From the NCBI GenBank assembly GCA_000754445.1, contig JNSD01000002.1, positions 1-64,000 on the forward strand: DNA of 64,000 nt, written 5' to 3'. Under the pieces are notes generated by a model that saw only the letters and a list, made by a program, of their open reading frames with translations, had not been told where the DNA came from and made no database searches. This DNA comes from an actinobacterium acMicro-4. Its GTDB lineage: Bacteria > Actinomycetota > Actinomycetes > Actinomycetales > Microbacteriaceae. Made by a program: the position numbers and the translations under genes. This document shows positions 1 to 12,625 of the stretch, piece by piece; within the stretch, counting starts at the first letter, position 1; each line of letters starts with the position of its first letter.

Positions 1-385
<385 letters not shown>

Positions 386-414
386 CACATGAGTGGTGCT
401 CGCGTCCACTTTGT

Positions 415-467
415 GGTTCTCGATTTACGGTCGAGAACCGATCGATTACCAGCTGAGGCTGGTAATC
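415..467 (+). other. Two perfect stem-loops in the 23S-5S spacer
   Basis: ggttctcga(415-423)/tcgagaacc(431-439), and gattaccagc(444-453)-tgag-gctggtaatc(458-467). Confidence 0.8.
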
Positions 468-488
468 CTCAGACTGAAAAATCAATAG

Positions 489-607
489 TGTTTCGGCGGC
501 CATAGCGAAGGGGAAACGCCCGGTTACATTCCGAACCCGGAAGCTAAGACCTTCAGCGCCGATGGTACTGCGAGGGTGACCTCGTGGGAGAGTAGGACAC
601 CGCCGGA
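489..607 (+). rRNA. 5S ribosomal RNA
   Basis: 'gtttcggcggccatagcgaaggggaaacgcccggttacattccgaacccggaagctaagaccttcagcgccgatggtactgcg...gtgggagagtaggacaccgccgga' matches the canonical 5S layout; exact ends approximate. Confidence 0.95.
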
Positions 608-618
608 CTTCTTTGTGA

Positions 619-647
619 AATGGCCACCCCCAGGGGTGGCCATTTTG
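619..647 (+). terminator. Rho-independent terminator of the rRNA operon
   Basis: tggccacccc-c-aggggtggcca followed by ttttgcgtt, directly after 5S. Confidence 0.85.
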
Positions 648-664
648 CGTTAACAAGGACAACC

Positions 665-1768
665 ATGACAGACAACGACCGACCCAGAACGCCAAAGCGT
701 GCCTCCGAGGAGAGAAAACCCCAGGGACCGCGCCCTGCACGTCCCCGCCCCGCGCGTTCCGGTGCGGACGGCGCCTCCGGCGCATCGAGTGATCGTCCGC
801 GGCGGGACGGCGAACGTTTTGGCCGGAAACCCGCCGAGTCCGCAGGCGAGCGCCCCTCGAGACCGAGGCCTCCACGAGACGGAAAGCCCGGTGAGGCCAA
901 GCGCACCGATGGCCCACGCCGGTCAGACAGTCCACGTCGCACGGGTGACACTCCGGGCGCTCCGCGTCGGAGTTTTGGACCACGACGCGACGGGGCGTCC
1001 AGTGCTGACCGAGCTGCCCGGCCGCCACGCGATCGGGAGCCTCGCGAGGAGCGCGATGATGCCCCTCGCCACAATGACCCGGCGGTTGACGCCGATGCGC
1101 TACCCGCTGAGCTGGATCGTGCTGCTTGGCGTGAGCTGAAGGCCCTCACCAAAGAGAATGCTGAGTGGGTTGCTGGTCACCTTGTGATGGCAAGCCGAGT
1201 TGTTGATGAGGACCCCGAGCGAGCTCACCAGCATGCGCTCGCTGCTGCGCGCAGAGCGGGTCGGATCCCGGTTGTTCGTGAGACCGTAGGTATTACTGCC
1301 TATGTGAACGGAGATTTTGCCCTGGCACTGCGGGAGCTTCGCACCTATCGGAGGCTTTCCGGCAGTAATGACCAGTTGCCTCTGATGGTGGATTGCGAGC
1401 GCGGACTGGGCCGGCCCGATCGCGCGTTGGAGTTGGCGGGGGATGTGGCACGAGCGACCTTGCCGGTCGCTGTTCAGGTGGAGTTAGCCATTGCGCGCTC
1501 CGGAGCGAGGCTGGATATGAATCAGCCTCAGTTGGCCCTGACTGAATTAGAGATTCCCCAGCTCACCCCGGATACCGCCTACTCCTTTTCTCCTGCCCTG
1601 TTTGATTCTTACGCTGTGGTGTTAGCGGAACTGGGTCGCGACGAGGAGGCAGAGCTCTGGGGCGAGCGAGCCAACCGCGCAGCTCTTGCGCTCGCCGAAG
1701 CGTCGGCGCCAGATGACGAAGAGGACAGTGTTCTTGTGGTCGAAATGCCAGAGGACGATCAGGCGTGA
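665..1768 (+). CDS. TPR-like protein with long Arg/Pro/Asp-rich disordered N-terminus (Rv1691-like by position)
   Basis: ORF 620..1768; the ATG at 620 lies inside the rrn terminator stem, so start reassigned to the in-frame ATG at 665 (MTDNDRPRTPKR). C-terminal helical-repeat character (ALRELRTYRRLSG..., AVVLAELGRDEEAELWGERA). Confidence 0.8.
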   Translation: MTDNDRPRTPKRASEERKPQGPRPARPRPARSGADGASGASSDRPRRDGERFGRKPAESAGERPSRPRPPRDGKPGEAKRTDGPRRSDSPRRTGDTPGAPRRSFGPRRDGASSADRAARPPRDREPREERDDAPRHNDPAVDADALPAELDRAAWRELKALTKENAEWVAGHLVMASRVVDEDPERAHQHALAAARRAGRIPVVRETVGITAYVNGDFALALRELRTYRRLSGSNDQLPLMVDCERGLGRPDRALELAGDVARATLPVAVQVELAIARSGARLDMNQPQLALTELEIPQLTPDTAYSFSPALFDSYAVVLAELGRDEEAELWGERANRAALALAEASAPDDEEDSVLVVEMPEDDQA

Positions 1769-2784
1769 TCGAATCTGGGTCCACCCCGTTGGAGGGCATT
1801 GCGGTTCTCCTGCTGGATCTCGACGGCGTGATTTATCGAGGCCCTGAGGCAATCCCGCACGCTGTCAAGTCTTTGTCCAAAGCCGCAGGGGCGCTTCGTC
1901 TTGGCTATGTCACCAACAATGCCTCCAGGACCCCGGAGCAGGTGGCAACCCAGATTGCCGGCTACGGGCTTCCCGCCGAGGCGGCGGATGTGGTGACGTC
2001 GCCACAATCGGCGGCACGGATGCTCCGCTCACTGTTGCCCGCGGGTTCGCTTGTTCTCGTTGTCGGTGGCGTGGGGTTGGTCAGCGAAGTTGAGGCAGCC
2101 GGATTTCGGGTGACCAGACTGGCTGATGATGTCCCCGACGCCGTTGTTCAGGGTTTCTCTCCAGAAGTCGGGTGGGAACAGCTCGCGCAAGCCTCATTTG
2201 CTCTCCAGCGCAGACCAGAGATTCCGTGGGTCGCCACGAACACCGACTGGACGATTCCGTTGCAGGGCGGAGTGGCGCCAGGCAATGGCGCCTTGGTCTC
2301 TGCCGTCCATCTCGCCGTGGGAAGACTTGCGACCTTTGCTGGAAAACCAGAGCCAGAGATTTTCGAGGTCGCTACCGAGCGTTTTGGCTCCGCGCCAGAG
2401 GAGACTCTGATGATTGGCGATCGCCTGGACACCGATGTTCTCGGCGCCAATCGGGCCGGGATGAAATCCGCTCTGGTGTTGACCGGAATTGACTCCGCGA
2501 AAACGTTGCTCGCAAGCGACGCCAGCATGAGGCCAACCTACGTCTTCCAAGACCTTCGTGATCTGCACACGCCCTATCCGAAAACCATCAGGCACACGGA
2601 TGCCGATGGGGTTCACACGGTCGAGGTAGGTAGGGCTGTTGTTCGGAGGAAGGACAATGTCGTTCGTGTTGCGCGGGCGGGAGCGCCGATTGACTTGGTC
2701 CGAGCCGGCGCGACGATTGTTCATGATTCAGGGCTCAAGATTTTCGGACTTGATGTCGATCCCCCGATATATTCTTCTCTATGA
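1765..2784 (+). CDS. HAD-IIA family hydrolase (NagD-like phosphatase)
   Basis: Motif I LLLDLDGVIYRGPEAI, GYVTNNASRTPEQVA, MIGDRLDTDVLGANRAGM; GTG start overlapping the previous stop. Confidence 0.92.
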   Translation: MIESGSTPLEGIAVLLLDLDGVIYRGPEAIPHAVKSLSKAAGALRLGYVTNNASRTPEQVATQIAGYGLPAEAADVVTSPQSAARMLRSLLPAGSLVLVVGGVGLVSEVEAAGFRVTRLADDVPDAVVQGFSPEVGWEQLAQASFALQRRPEIPWVATNTDWTIPLQGGVAPGNGALVSAVHLAVGRLATFAGKPEPEIFEVATERFGSAPEETLMIGDRLDTDVLGANRAGMKSALVLTGIDSAKTLLASDASMRPTYVFQDLRDLHTPYPKTIRHTDADGVHTVEVGRAVVRRKDNVVRVARAGAPIDLVRAGATIVHDSGLKIFGLDVDPPIYSSL

Positions 2785-2918
2785 CCGCGTGGACCCCCGA
2801 GCAGATGGAAGCCCGCCTTGTGGAGCTTGCGAGCCTGCCCCTTGATGAGCGGATTGCGGCCCTCAACGATGTCCATGACGAGCTCAAGGTTTTTCTCGAC
2901 GCACCGCCATCCACCTAA
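2781..2918 (+). CDS. Small conserved-position protein, 45 aa (Rv1693 position between phosphatase and tlyA)
   Basis: ATG at 2781 overlaps the stop of the HAD gene; MTAWTPEQMEARLVELASLPLDERIAALNDVHDELKVFLDAPPST; TAA overlaps the ATG of tlyA (taATG). Below the 60-aa cutoff of the supplied ORF track. Confidence 0.75.
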   Translation: MTAWTPEQMEARLVELASLPLDERIAALNDVHDELKVFLDAPPST

Positions 2919-3709
2919 TGCCCTCGATGCGCCTCGACCAAGCCCTCGTGCGTAGGGGGCTCGTTGCAAGTCGCACTAAAGCGCAGCGTCGCATCGACGC
3001 TGGTGACGTGAGGGTTGACGGCGTAGTGCAGGCCAAACACGCGTTGCCTGTGGGTGAGGAATCAATCATTGAGCTTCACGGGGTAGACAACTACGTGGGG
3101 CGCGGAGCGCACAAGCTCCTAGCAGCCCTCCATCGCTGGGATATCAGTGTCGAGGGTGCCACGGCCCTAGACCTCGGTGCCTCAACCGGAGGGTTCACCC
3201 AGGTCCTTCTCGAGCGGGGCACGACACGAGTTGTTGCCCTGGATGTGGGCCACGGGCAAATGCACCCGAGCCTGATAGCGAATGAGAGAGTGACCCTCTG
3301 CGAGGGGGTCAATGTTCGCTATCTCGATCAGCAGTGGTGGAACACTCTCGGTGTGGAGGGTATTGACTGGGTCGTCGCGGATCTCAGTTTCGTCTCCCTG
3401 ACCCATGTCTTTGCGCCTGTGACTGGCGTGGTGGGTGACGCATCCTGGATTGCCTTGGTGAAGCCACAGTTTGAGGTGGGCAGAACGGGGGTAAGCGAGG
3501 GAATCGCGACGGACCCCGCCGGTCATGCTTCCGCTATTGCCGCAGTGGTGGCGGCTGCTGAGGCCAGTGGGCTTCATTTGGCAGGTGTTATGGCCTCGCC
3601 AATCACCGGTGAAGCCGGTAACCGGGAGTACCTGTGTTGGTTTACACCCACGCGTGGGCGGAATCAGACACAATGGTCTGAGCACATCCACCACGTGACC
3701 CATTCCTGA
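2918..3709 (+). CDS. tlyA: TlyA family 23S/16S rRNA methyltransferase (hemolysin-like)
   Basis: S4-like N-term MRLDQALVRRGLVASRTKAQRRIDAGDVRVDG, then FtsJ-like ALDLGASTGGFTQVLLERGT..VVALDVGHGQ. Confidence 0.95.
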   Translation: MPSMRLDQALVRRGLVASRTKAQRRIDAGDVRVDGVVQAKHALPVGEESIIELHGVDNYVGRGAHKLLAALHRWDISVEGATALDLGASTGGFTQVLLERGTTRVVALDVGHGQMHPSLIANERVTLCEGVNVRYLDQQWWNTLGVEGIDWVVADLSFVSLTHVFAPVTGVVGDASWIALVKPQFEVGRTGVSEGIATDPAGHASAIAAVVAAAEASGLHLAGVMASPITGEAGNREYLCWFTPTRGRNQTQWSEHIHHVTHS

Positions 3710-3722
3710 GCGAGGAGACGGC

Positions 3723-4625
3723 ATGACGACCCGGCACATGCTTCTTGTTGCGCACACTGCTCGCCAGGACGCCCTCGCCGCCGCTGTTGCGGTGTGTGAG
3801 CAGTTGCGAGCCGCCGGTGCCACACCGGTGGTCGCGCCAGTGCAAGAAGAAGATTTTCGCAAAGCCGGGGCCGGCGATTGTGCGGTTCTTGGTACAGGCG
3901 TATCTCTGGGTGATCTCGAGCTCACTATCGTGCTCGGTGGCGACGGAACCATCCTTGGCGCTGTCGAATTGACCCGCGGATGTTCCGCGCCCATCCTTGG
4001 AATCAACCACGGTCACGTGGGCTTCCTCGCGGAGAGCGAGCGCGACGACCTAGCCTGGACTGTCTCCCAGGCGCTGGCTGGGGAGTATGACGTTGATGAG
4101 CGGTTGGTGTTGGATGTGTCGGTCTCCGACGCCTCTGGCGAGATCTACACGACCTTCGCCGTCAACGAAGCGGCCATTGAGAAAGCGTCGAGGGCTCGCA
4201 TGATTGAGGTGGCACTCGAAGTCGACGGGCGGCCAATCTCGGCTTTTGGCGCCGATGGTGTCGTGATGGCCACGCCGACCGGTTCGACCGCGTACTCGTT
4301 CTCTGCGGGCGGCCCGGTTGTATGGCCAGAGGTCGATGCTCTGCTGATGGTTCCGCTGTCAGCTCATGCACTTTTCGCAAGGCCTTTGGTCGTTGGCCCC
4401 CACTCGGTGTTGGCGGTTGAACTCTTGGACCGCTCGGGTGCCACCGCAGTGCTGTGGTGCGATGGACGCCGAGGCATTGACATTGAGCCAGGCTCTCGCG
4501 TTGTCGCGAGGCGCAGCGAGCACCCTTTGCGTCTAGCCCGCCTGCACCCCGGTCCCTTCACCGACCGGCTGGTTAAGAAGTTTGGCCTTCCCGTCACCGG
4601 CTGGCGCGGACCTGGAAAAGGATAA
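3723..4625 (+). CDS. nadK: NAD kinase
   Basis: GGDGTILGAVEL, GINHGHVGFLAE, ATPTGSTAYSFSAGGP. Confidence 0.95.
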   Translation: MTTRHMLLVAHTARQDALAAAVAVCEQLRAAGATPVVAPVQEEDFRKAGAGDCAVLGTGVSLGDLELTIVLGGDGTILGAVELTRGCSAPILGINHGHVGFLAESERDDLAWTVSQALAGEYDVDERLVLDVSVSDASGEIYTTFAVNEAAIEKASRARMIEVALEVDGRPISAFGADGVVMATPTGSTAYSFSAGGPVVWPEVDALLMVPLSAHALFARPLVVGPHSVLAVELLDRSGATAVLWCDGRRGIDIEPGSRVVARRSEHPLRLARLHPGPFTDRLVKKFGLPVTGWRGPGKG

Positions 4626-4631
4626 CCTCTC

Positions 4632-8061
<3,430 letters not shown>

Positions 8062-8063
8062 CT

Positions 8064-8636
8064 ATGGGGGTGTTTCTCCCCAAGGATGAGCCTCGCCACG
8101 TCGAGGCACTGAGTCGAGAGACAGTGTTTGACGGTGCTATTTGGGATGTCGTCCGGGAGACCTTCGACTACAACGGCAGCGTTTTGCGACGTGACTTTGT
8201 TGACCACACGGGCGCAGTGGGCATTGTGGCCATTAGCGACGTCGGCGATGTGATGATGATTCGCCAGTATCGCCACGCAATTCGGTCGCTGAATTGGGAA
8301 ATTCCAGCGGGTCTCCTCGATATTCCTGGTGAAGACCCTTTGGAGTGCGCCAAGCGAGAATTGGCCGAGGAAGCCGACCTGGAGGCGGATCACTGGGACC
8401 ACCTGATGACGCTCAACACCACTCCTGGCGGTTCGAACGAGTTCATTCAGATTTATGTTGCCACTGGTCTTCGCCCTCTGGCCCACGATTACGTCCGAGA
8501 GGGCGAAGAGGCAGATTTAGAAAAACGATTTATTCCCCTGGCTGATGTGGTGAGCGCGATTATGCAGGGGAATATCAGGAATCAGATTGCTGTGACCGCT
8601 GTGCTTGCCGCCTATGTCCAACAACGCCAGCTCTAG
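8064..8636 (+). CDS. NUDIX hydrolase (ADP-ribose pyrophosphatase-like)
   Basis: Nudix box GLLDIPGEDPLECAKRELAEEADL (GX5EX7REXXEE-like). Confidence 0.9.
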   Translation: MGVFLPKDEPRHVEALSRETVFDGAIWDVVRETFDYNGSVLRRDFVDHTGAVGIVAISDVGDVMMIRQYRHAIRSLNWEIPAGLLDIPGEDPLECAKRELAEEADLEADHWDHLMTLNTTPGGSNEFIQIYVATGLRPLAHDYVREGEEADLEKRFIPLADVVSAIMQGNIRNQIAVTAVLAAYVQQRQL

Positions 8637-9552
8637 TTCTCCGCGCTCGGAGCTCGAGCGAGAGCTCGAGCGCTATATCCGTTATGTGACTCTCGAGCGC
8701 GGCCGCTCACCCCACACCGTGAGTGCTTACCGAAGCGACCTAGGCCACTATCTTGCCTGGCTCGCGGCACGGGATCTTGGTCGCGCGGTTGAGCTTGGCG
8801 CGGAGCACGTTCGCGACTATGTGGGAGGCTTGCCCGGCGCTCGAACCACCGTGGCAAGGAAGCTCTCCAGCATCAAGAACTTTCACCGGTTCCTGCTCGA
8901 TGAGGGTGTGGTCCCCGATGATGTGACGCGGGAGCTCCACGCACCAAAGCTTCCCGGGCGTCTGCCGAAAGCATTGAGCGTGGCGCAGGTGCAGGACCTG
9001 CTCGATGCCATTGTCGGCGATGACCCGCTAGCGCTGCGTGATCGGGCCCTCCTGGAGCTGCTCTATGCGACAGGCGCGCGCGTCTCGGAGGTGATGCAGA
9101 TGAGCCTTGATGACCTCGTGGATGACCAGGGCCGAACCGCTGAGATGGTCCGTGTGACGGGAAAGGGCCGCAAACAGCGCATTGTTCCCGTGGGCAGCTA
9201 TGCCCGAGCGGCGCTAGATAGCTATGTGACTCGTGCGAGGCCTGCACTGATTAAGAACGCAAAGAAATCCACGCCGGTCGTGTTTTTGGGCGCCAGGGGT
9301 GCTCCACTCTCGCGCCAAAACGCGTGGCTAATTATCCACGACGCTGCCACGCGGGCGCACCTCGAGGGTCTTGTGTCCCCTCACACCCTTCGGCACTCTT
9401 TTGCCACTCATGTCCTGAGCGGGGGAGCAGATATTCGGGTTGTTCAAGAGCTTCTGGGTCACGCATCGGTCTCGACCACCCAGATTTACACAAAAGTCAC
9501 CATTGATACCCTCCGCGATGTCTATCTGGGGGCACATCCGCGTGCCAGGTAA
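8614..9552 (+). CDS. xerD: Tyrosine recombinase XerD
   Basis: RYIRYVTLERGRSPHTVSAYRSDL; ATGARVSEVMQM; HTLRHSFATHVLSGGADIRVVQELLGHASVSTTQIYT (R-HxxR-H-Y). Confidence 0.93.
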   Translation: MSNNASSSSPRSELERELERYIRYVTLERGRSPHTVSAYRSDLGHYLAWLAARDLGRAVELGAEHVRDYVGGLPGARTTVARKLSSIKNFHRFLLDEGVVPDDVTRELHAPKLPGRLPKALSVAQVQDLLDAIVGDDPLALRDRALLELLYATGARVSEVMQMSLDDLVDDQGRTAEMVRVTGKGRKQRIVPVGSYARAALDSYVTRARPALIKNAKKSTPVVFLGARGAPLSRQNAWLIIHDAATRAHLEGLVSPHTLRHSFATHVLSGGADIRVVQELLGHASVSTTQIYTKVTIDTLRDVYLGAHPRAR

Positions 9553-9574
9553 AGCGGAGCGATAGACTCACGTC

Positions 9575-10429
9575 ATGCCGAAAGTCGCGTCCCAGATAGG
9601 CCCCACCGGCCGTCCGCTGCGTGATTTTCCTGAGCCAGCAGCGCTAAAATCTCACGGACCTGCGCGGATTATTGCCCTGTGTAACCAAAAGGGTGGTGTC
9701 GGCAAGACCACCACCGCAATTAGCCTTGGCGGTGCCCTAGCGGAATACGGTCGCACCGTTTTGTTGGTGGACTTTGACCCCCAGGGAGCACTCTCTGCTG
9801 GCTTTGGGGTCAACACCCACGATGCTGTCACTATTTACGACCTTCTGATTGGCCGTGAAACAGATGTCCGCAAGGCCATCCAGCCGACGAAGACTAAGGG
9901 GGTCTATGTGATCCCCGCGAACATCGACCTCTCGGCTGCCGAGGTTCACCTGGTGAGCGAGGTGGCGCGTGAGCACATCTTGGCCAGAGTACTGAAGCCG
10001 GTGGTGGATGACTACGACGTGGTCTTGATTGACTGCCAACCCTCGCTGGGTTTGCTTACCGTCAACGCGCTTACCGCTGCACACGGGGTTCTCATCCCGC
10101 TGGAGACCGAGTACTTTGCGCTTCGTGGAGTTGCCCTCTTGATTGACACCATCGAGAAGGTTCGTGACCGTCTCAACCCTGCAATCCGCGTCGATGGCAT
10201 TGTCGCCACCATGCACGACCCGAGGACGCTCCACTCACAAGAGGTCATGGACCGGGTTGTCGAGGAATTTGGTGACATCGTGTTGCACACGGCAATCGGT
10301 CGAACCGTCAAGTTCCCGGACGCGTCGGTGGCCGCGGTCCCCATCACTGAATTCGCCCCGACTCACGCTGGTGCCCAGACATACCGCCAGTTGGCTAGAG
10401 AGCTCATCGCCCGTGGCGCGATCTCTTAA
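9575..10429 (+). CDS. ParA/Soj family ATPase
   Basis: IIALCNQKGGVGKTTTAISLGGALAEYG, LLVDFDPQGALSAGFG; next to scpA as in other actinobacteria. Confidence 0.93.
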   Translation: MPKVASQIGPTGRPLRDFPEPAALKSHGPARIIALCNQKGGVGKTTTAISLGGALAEYGRTVLLVDFDPQGALSAGFGVNTHDAVTIYDLLIGRETDVRKAIQPTKTKGVYVIPANIDLSAAEVHLVSEVAREHILARVLKPVVDDYDVVLIDCQPSLGLLTVNALTAAHGVLIPLETEYFALRGVALLIDTIEKVRDRLNPAIRVDGIVATMHDPRTLHSQEVMDRVVEEFGDIVLHTAIGRTVKFPDASVAAVPITEFAPTHAGAQTYRQLARELIARGAIS

Positions 10430-11264
10430 AGGAAACGTTCTCGACGAGCTGAAAGCCGAGGGCGAGCAGTCGTTTCGAGTCCGACTCGATAACTTTGATG
10501 GCCCTTTTGATCTTCTCCTGAGCCTGATTGGCAAGAGAGAACTCGATATCACCGAGGTTGCGCTCAGTGTCGTCACGGATGACTTCCTGACCTACATCAA
10601 AGACCTGGAGGGGGTCGCGGAACTCGATGCGGCCAGTGAGTTCCTGGTGGTGGCGGCAACCCTGCTGGATATGAAGATTGTGGGACTGTTGCCCCAGGGG
10701 GAATTCGTTGACGCCGAAGATGTGGCGCTCTTGGAAGCCAGAGACCTCCTTTTTGCTCGACTGTTGCAGTATCGCGCTTTCAAAGAGGTGTCCATGTGGG
10801 TCGCCGAACGTCTCGAGCGCGAAAGTCATCGCCACGCTCGAAGCGTTGCCCTCGACGAAAAATTTGTCGCCGCCGCTCCCGAGCTTGAGTGGACCCTTGG
10901 CCTGCAAGATTTCCAGATGCTCGCGCTTCTTGCGCTGGCACCCAAAGAGATTCCTCTGGTCAACCTTGATCACTTGCATGCTCCGCTGGTCAGCATTCGC
11001 GAACAGGCGGCCCATGTCATTGCCATGCTCAAAGGCCACGGACCCGTGAGTTTCCGTTCGTTGATTGCTGGCGTTGCCGAGCGCGGTGTTATCGTCGCTA
11101 GATTCTTGGCAGTACTCGAGCTGTATCGGGAGTCTGCCATCACCTTCCAGCAGGTGGAGCCCCTTGGCGAGCTAACACTGCAGTGGAGCGCCCAAGATTT
11201 CAGTGAAGAACATCTCGCTACCTTGGGTGATGAATGGGGCGGCGAGGAGAGAAGCAATGCCTAA
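10413..11264 (+). CDS. scpA: Segregation and condensation protein A
   Basis: FRVRLDNFDGPFDLLLSLIGKRELDITEVALSVVTDDFL. ORF 10143..11264 starts too early; likely GTG at 10413 overlapping the parA 3' end. Confidence 0.93.
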   Translation: MARSLKGNVLDELKAEGEQSFRVRLDNFDGPFDLLLSLIGKRELDITEVALSVVTDDFLTYIKDLEGVAELDAASEFLVVAATLLDMKIVGLLPQGEFVDAEDVALLEARDLLFARLLQYRAFKEVSMWVAERLERESHRHARSVALDEKFVAAAPELEWTLGLQDFQMLALLALAPKEIPLVNLDHLHAPLVSIREQAAHVIAMLKGHGPVSFRSLIAGVAERGVIVARFLAVLELYRESAITFQQVEPLGELTLQWSAQDFSEEHLATLGDEWGGEERSNA

Positions 11265-11844
11265 AGAAAAAACAGAGACCCCGGTGACCACCACGGAAAA
11301 TCTTGAGCGTGAGTTGGAGGCAATCCTGATGGTTGCAGACCAGCCTCAGAGCATTCTTGAGCTCTCCAGCGCGCTCGAGGTGCCCGTCGCGCAGGTGAAG
11401 GCCGCCATCCAGAGTCTTGTCGCTGACTTCAACGGTGAGGCAGCAGGCCCCGAGCGCGGATTTGAACTGCGTGAAGTGGGTGGGGGTTGGCGGATATATG
11501 TTCGAGAGCGTTACGACGCCGTTGTTTCGCGGGTTATCCACGAGCAGACGCCGGCAAAGCTCTCACCGGCTGCCCTGGAAACGCTTGCGGTTATCGCCTA
11601 TAAGCAGCCGGTGACCAGGGGCCAGGTGTCCTCGATTCGCGCGGTGAACGTGGATAGCGTCATTCGCACACTGGTGAACCGCGGGCTCGTGCGAGAATCA
11701 CACACCGACCCCGAGACCGGAGCAATCTTCTATGTGACGACCGATCTTCTTCTGGGAGAGCTCGGGATTGAGTCACTGGAGGCGCTCCCGCCGTTGTCAC
11801 CACTGCTCGACGACGGCGCTGATGGCTTTGACGATGTCGACTGA
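11257..11844 (+). CDS. scpB: Segregation and condensation protein B
   Basis: ELEAILMVADQPQSILELSSALEV...; ALETLAVIAYKQPVTRGQVSSIRAVNVDSVIRTLVNRGLV; ATG at 11257 overlaps scpA. Confidence 0.93.
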   Translation: MPKEKTETPVTTTENLERELEAILMVADQPQSILELSSALEVPVAQVKAAIQSLVADFNGEAAGPERGFELREVGGGWRIYVRERYDAVVSRVIHEQTPAKLSPAALETLAVIAYKQPVTRGQVSSIRAVNVDSVIRTLVNRGLVRESHTDPETGAIFYVTTDLLLGELGIESLEALPPLSPLLDDGADGFDDVD

Positions 11845-12625
11845 CCACGACGACACCGACAAGGAACGCCTCCAAAAGGTTCTCTCCAGGGCCGGGGTTG
11901 CCTCCAGGCGCCGGGTCGAACAACTTATGCAGCAGGGTCGCATCACCGTCAACGGTGTGGTGGCGGACGAACTGGGCATGCGCATCAACCCAGCAAAGGA
12001 CATCGTCGCAGTCAATGGCTCCGTGGTCTCTCTCGACACTGAGCTTCGCTACATCATGTTGCACAAGCCCTCTGGCGTTGTCTCGAGCCTGGCGGATGAG
12101 CAGGGGCGACCTGACCTTCAGACCTACATAGCCCAGATCGGCGAGCGGGTGTTCAATGTCGGCAGGCTCGATGCCGACACCACAGGCTTATTGCTGATGA
12201 CCAATGATGGCGAGGCGGCCCATCGCCTGGCCCACCCCTCATTTATTGTCGACAAGGTCTATGTGGCAACCGTGCAGGGAGAAGTCACACCCCAGGCCCT
12301 CGCGGCCCTGACGAGTGGTGTTGAACTCGACGACGGGTTAGCCCGGGCGGACCGCGCCAAATTGGTCGGTGCGCCGCGGAATGGGAAAAGCATTGTCGAG
12401 TTGGTTCTGCATTCTGGGAAAAATCGGATTGTGCGGCGCATGTTGGCAGAAATCGGCCATCCCGTGCTCGATCTTCACCGCAGAAGCTTTGGCCCGCTCC
12501 ATCTGGGCGGCCTCAAACCTGGCCACTGGCGGGACCTCAGTAGGCTGGAGGTGTCCAGTGTGTTGACCCTGGCACATCAGGACACATCTTCCACCGAGGA
12601 GCACTCGCATGACCACGATGACTAA
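11834..12625 (+). CDS. rluB: Pseudouridine synthase RluB family
   Basis: ERLQKVLSRAGVASRRRVEQLMQQGRITVNG; VFNVGRLDADTTGLLLMTNDGE; start set at ATG 11834 (MSTDHDD). Confidence 0.92.
   Translation: MSTDHDDTDKERLQKVLSRAGVASRRRVEQLMQQGRITVNGVVADELGMRINPAKDIVAVNGSVVSLDTELRYIMLHKPSGVVSSLADEQGRPDLQTYIAQIGERVFNVGRLDADTTGLLLMTNDGEAAHRLAHPSFIVDKVYVATVQGEVTPQALAALTSGVELDDGLARADRAKLVGAPRNGKSIVELVLHSGKNRIVRRMLAEIGHPVLDLHRRSFGPLHLGGLKPGHWRDLSRLEVSSVLTLAHQDTSSTEEHSHDHDD

Noticed and set aside
620-664. Upstream start ATG 620 for the TPR protein
   Set aside because: Lies in the stem of the rrn terminator; in-frame ATG 665 is far more plausible.
3182-4006. 274-aa minus-strand ORF
   Set aside because: Antisense to tlyA/nadK; no domain signature.
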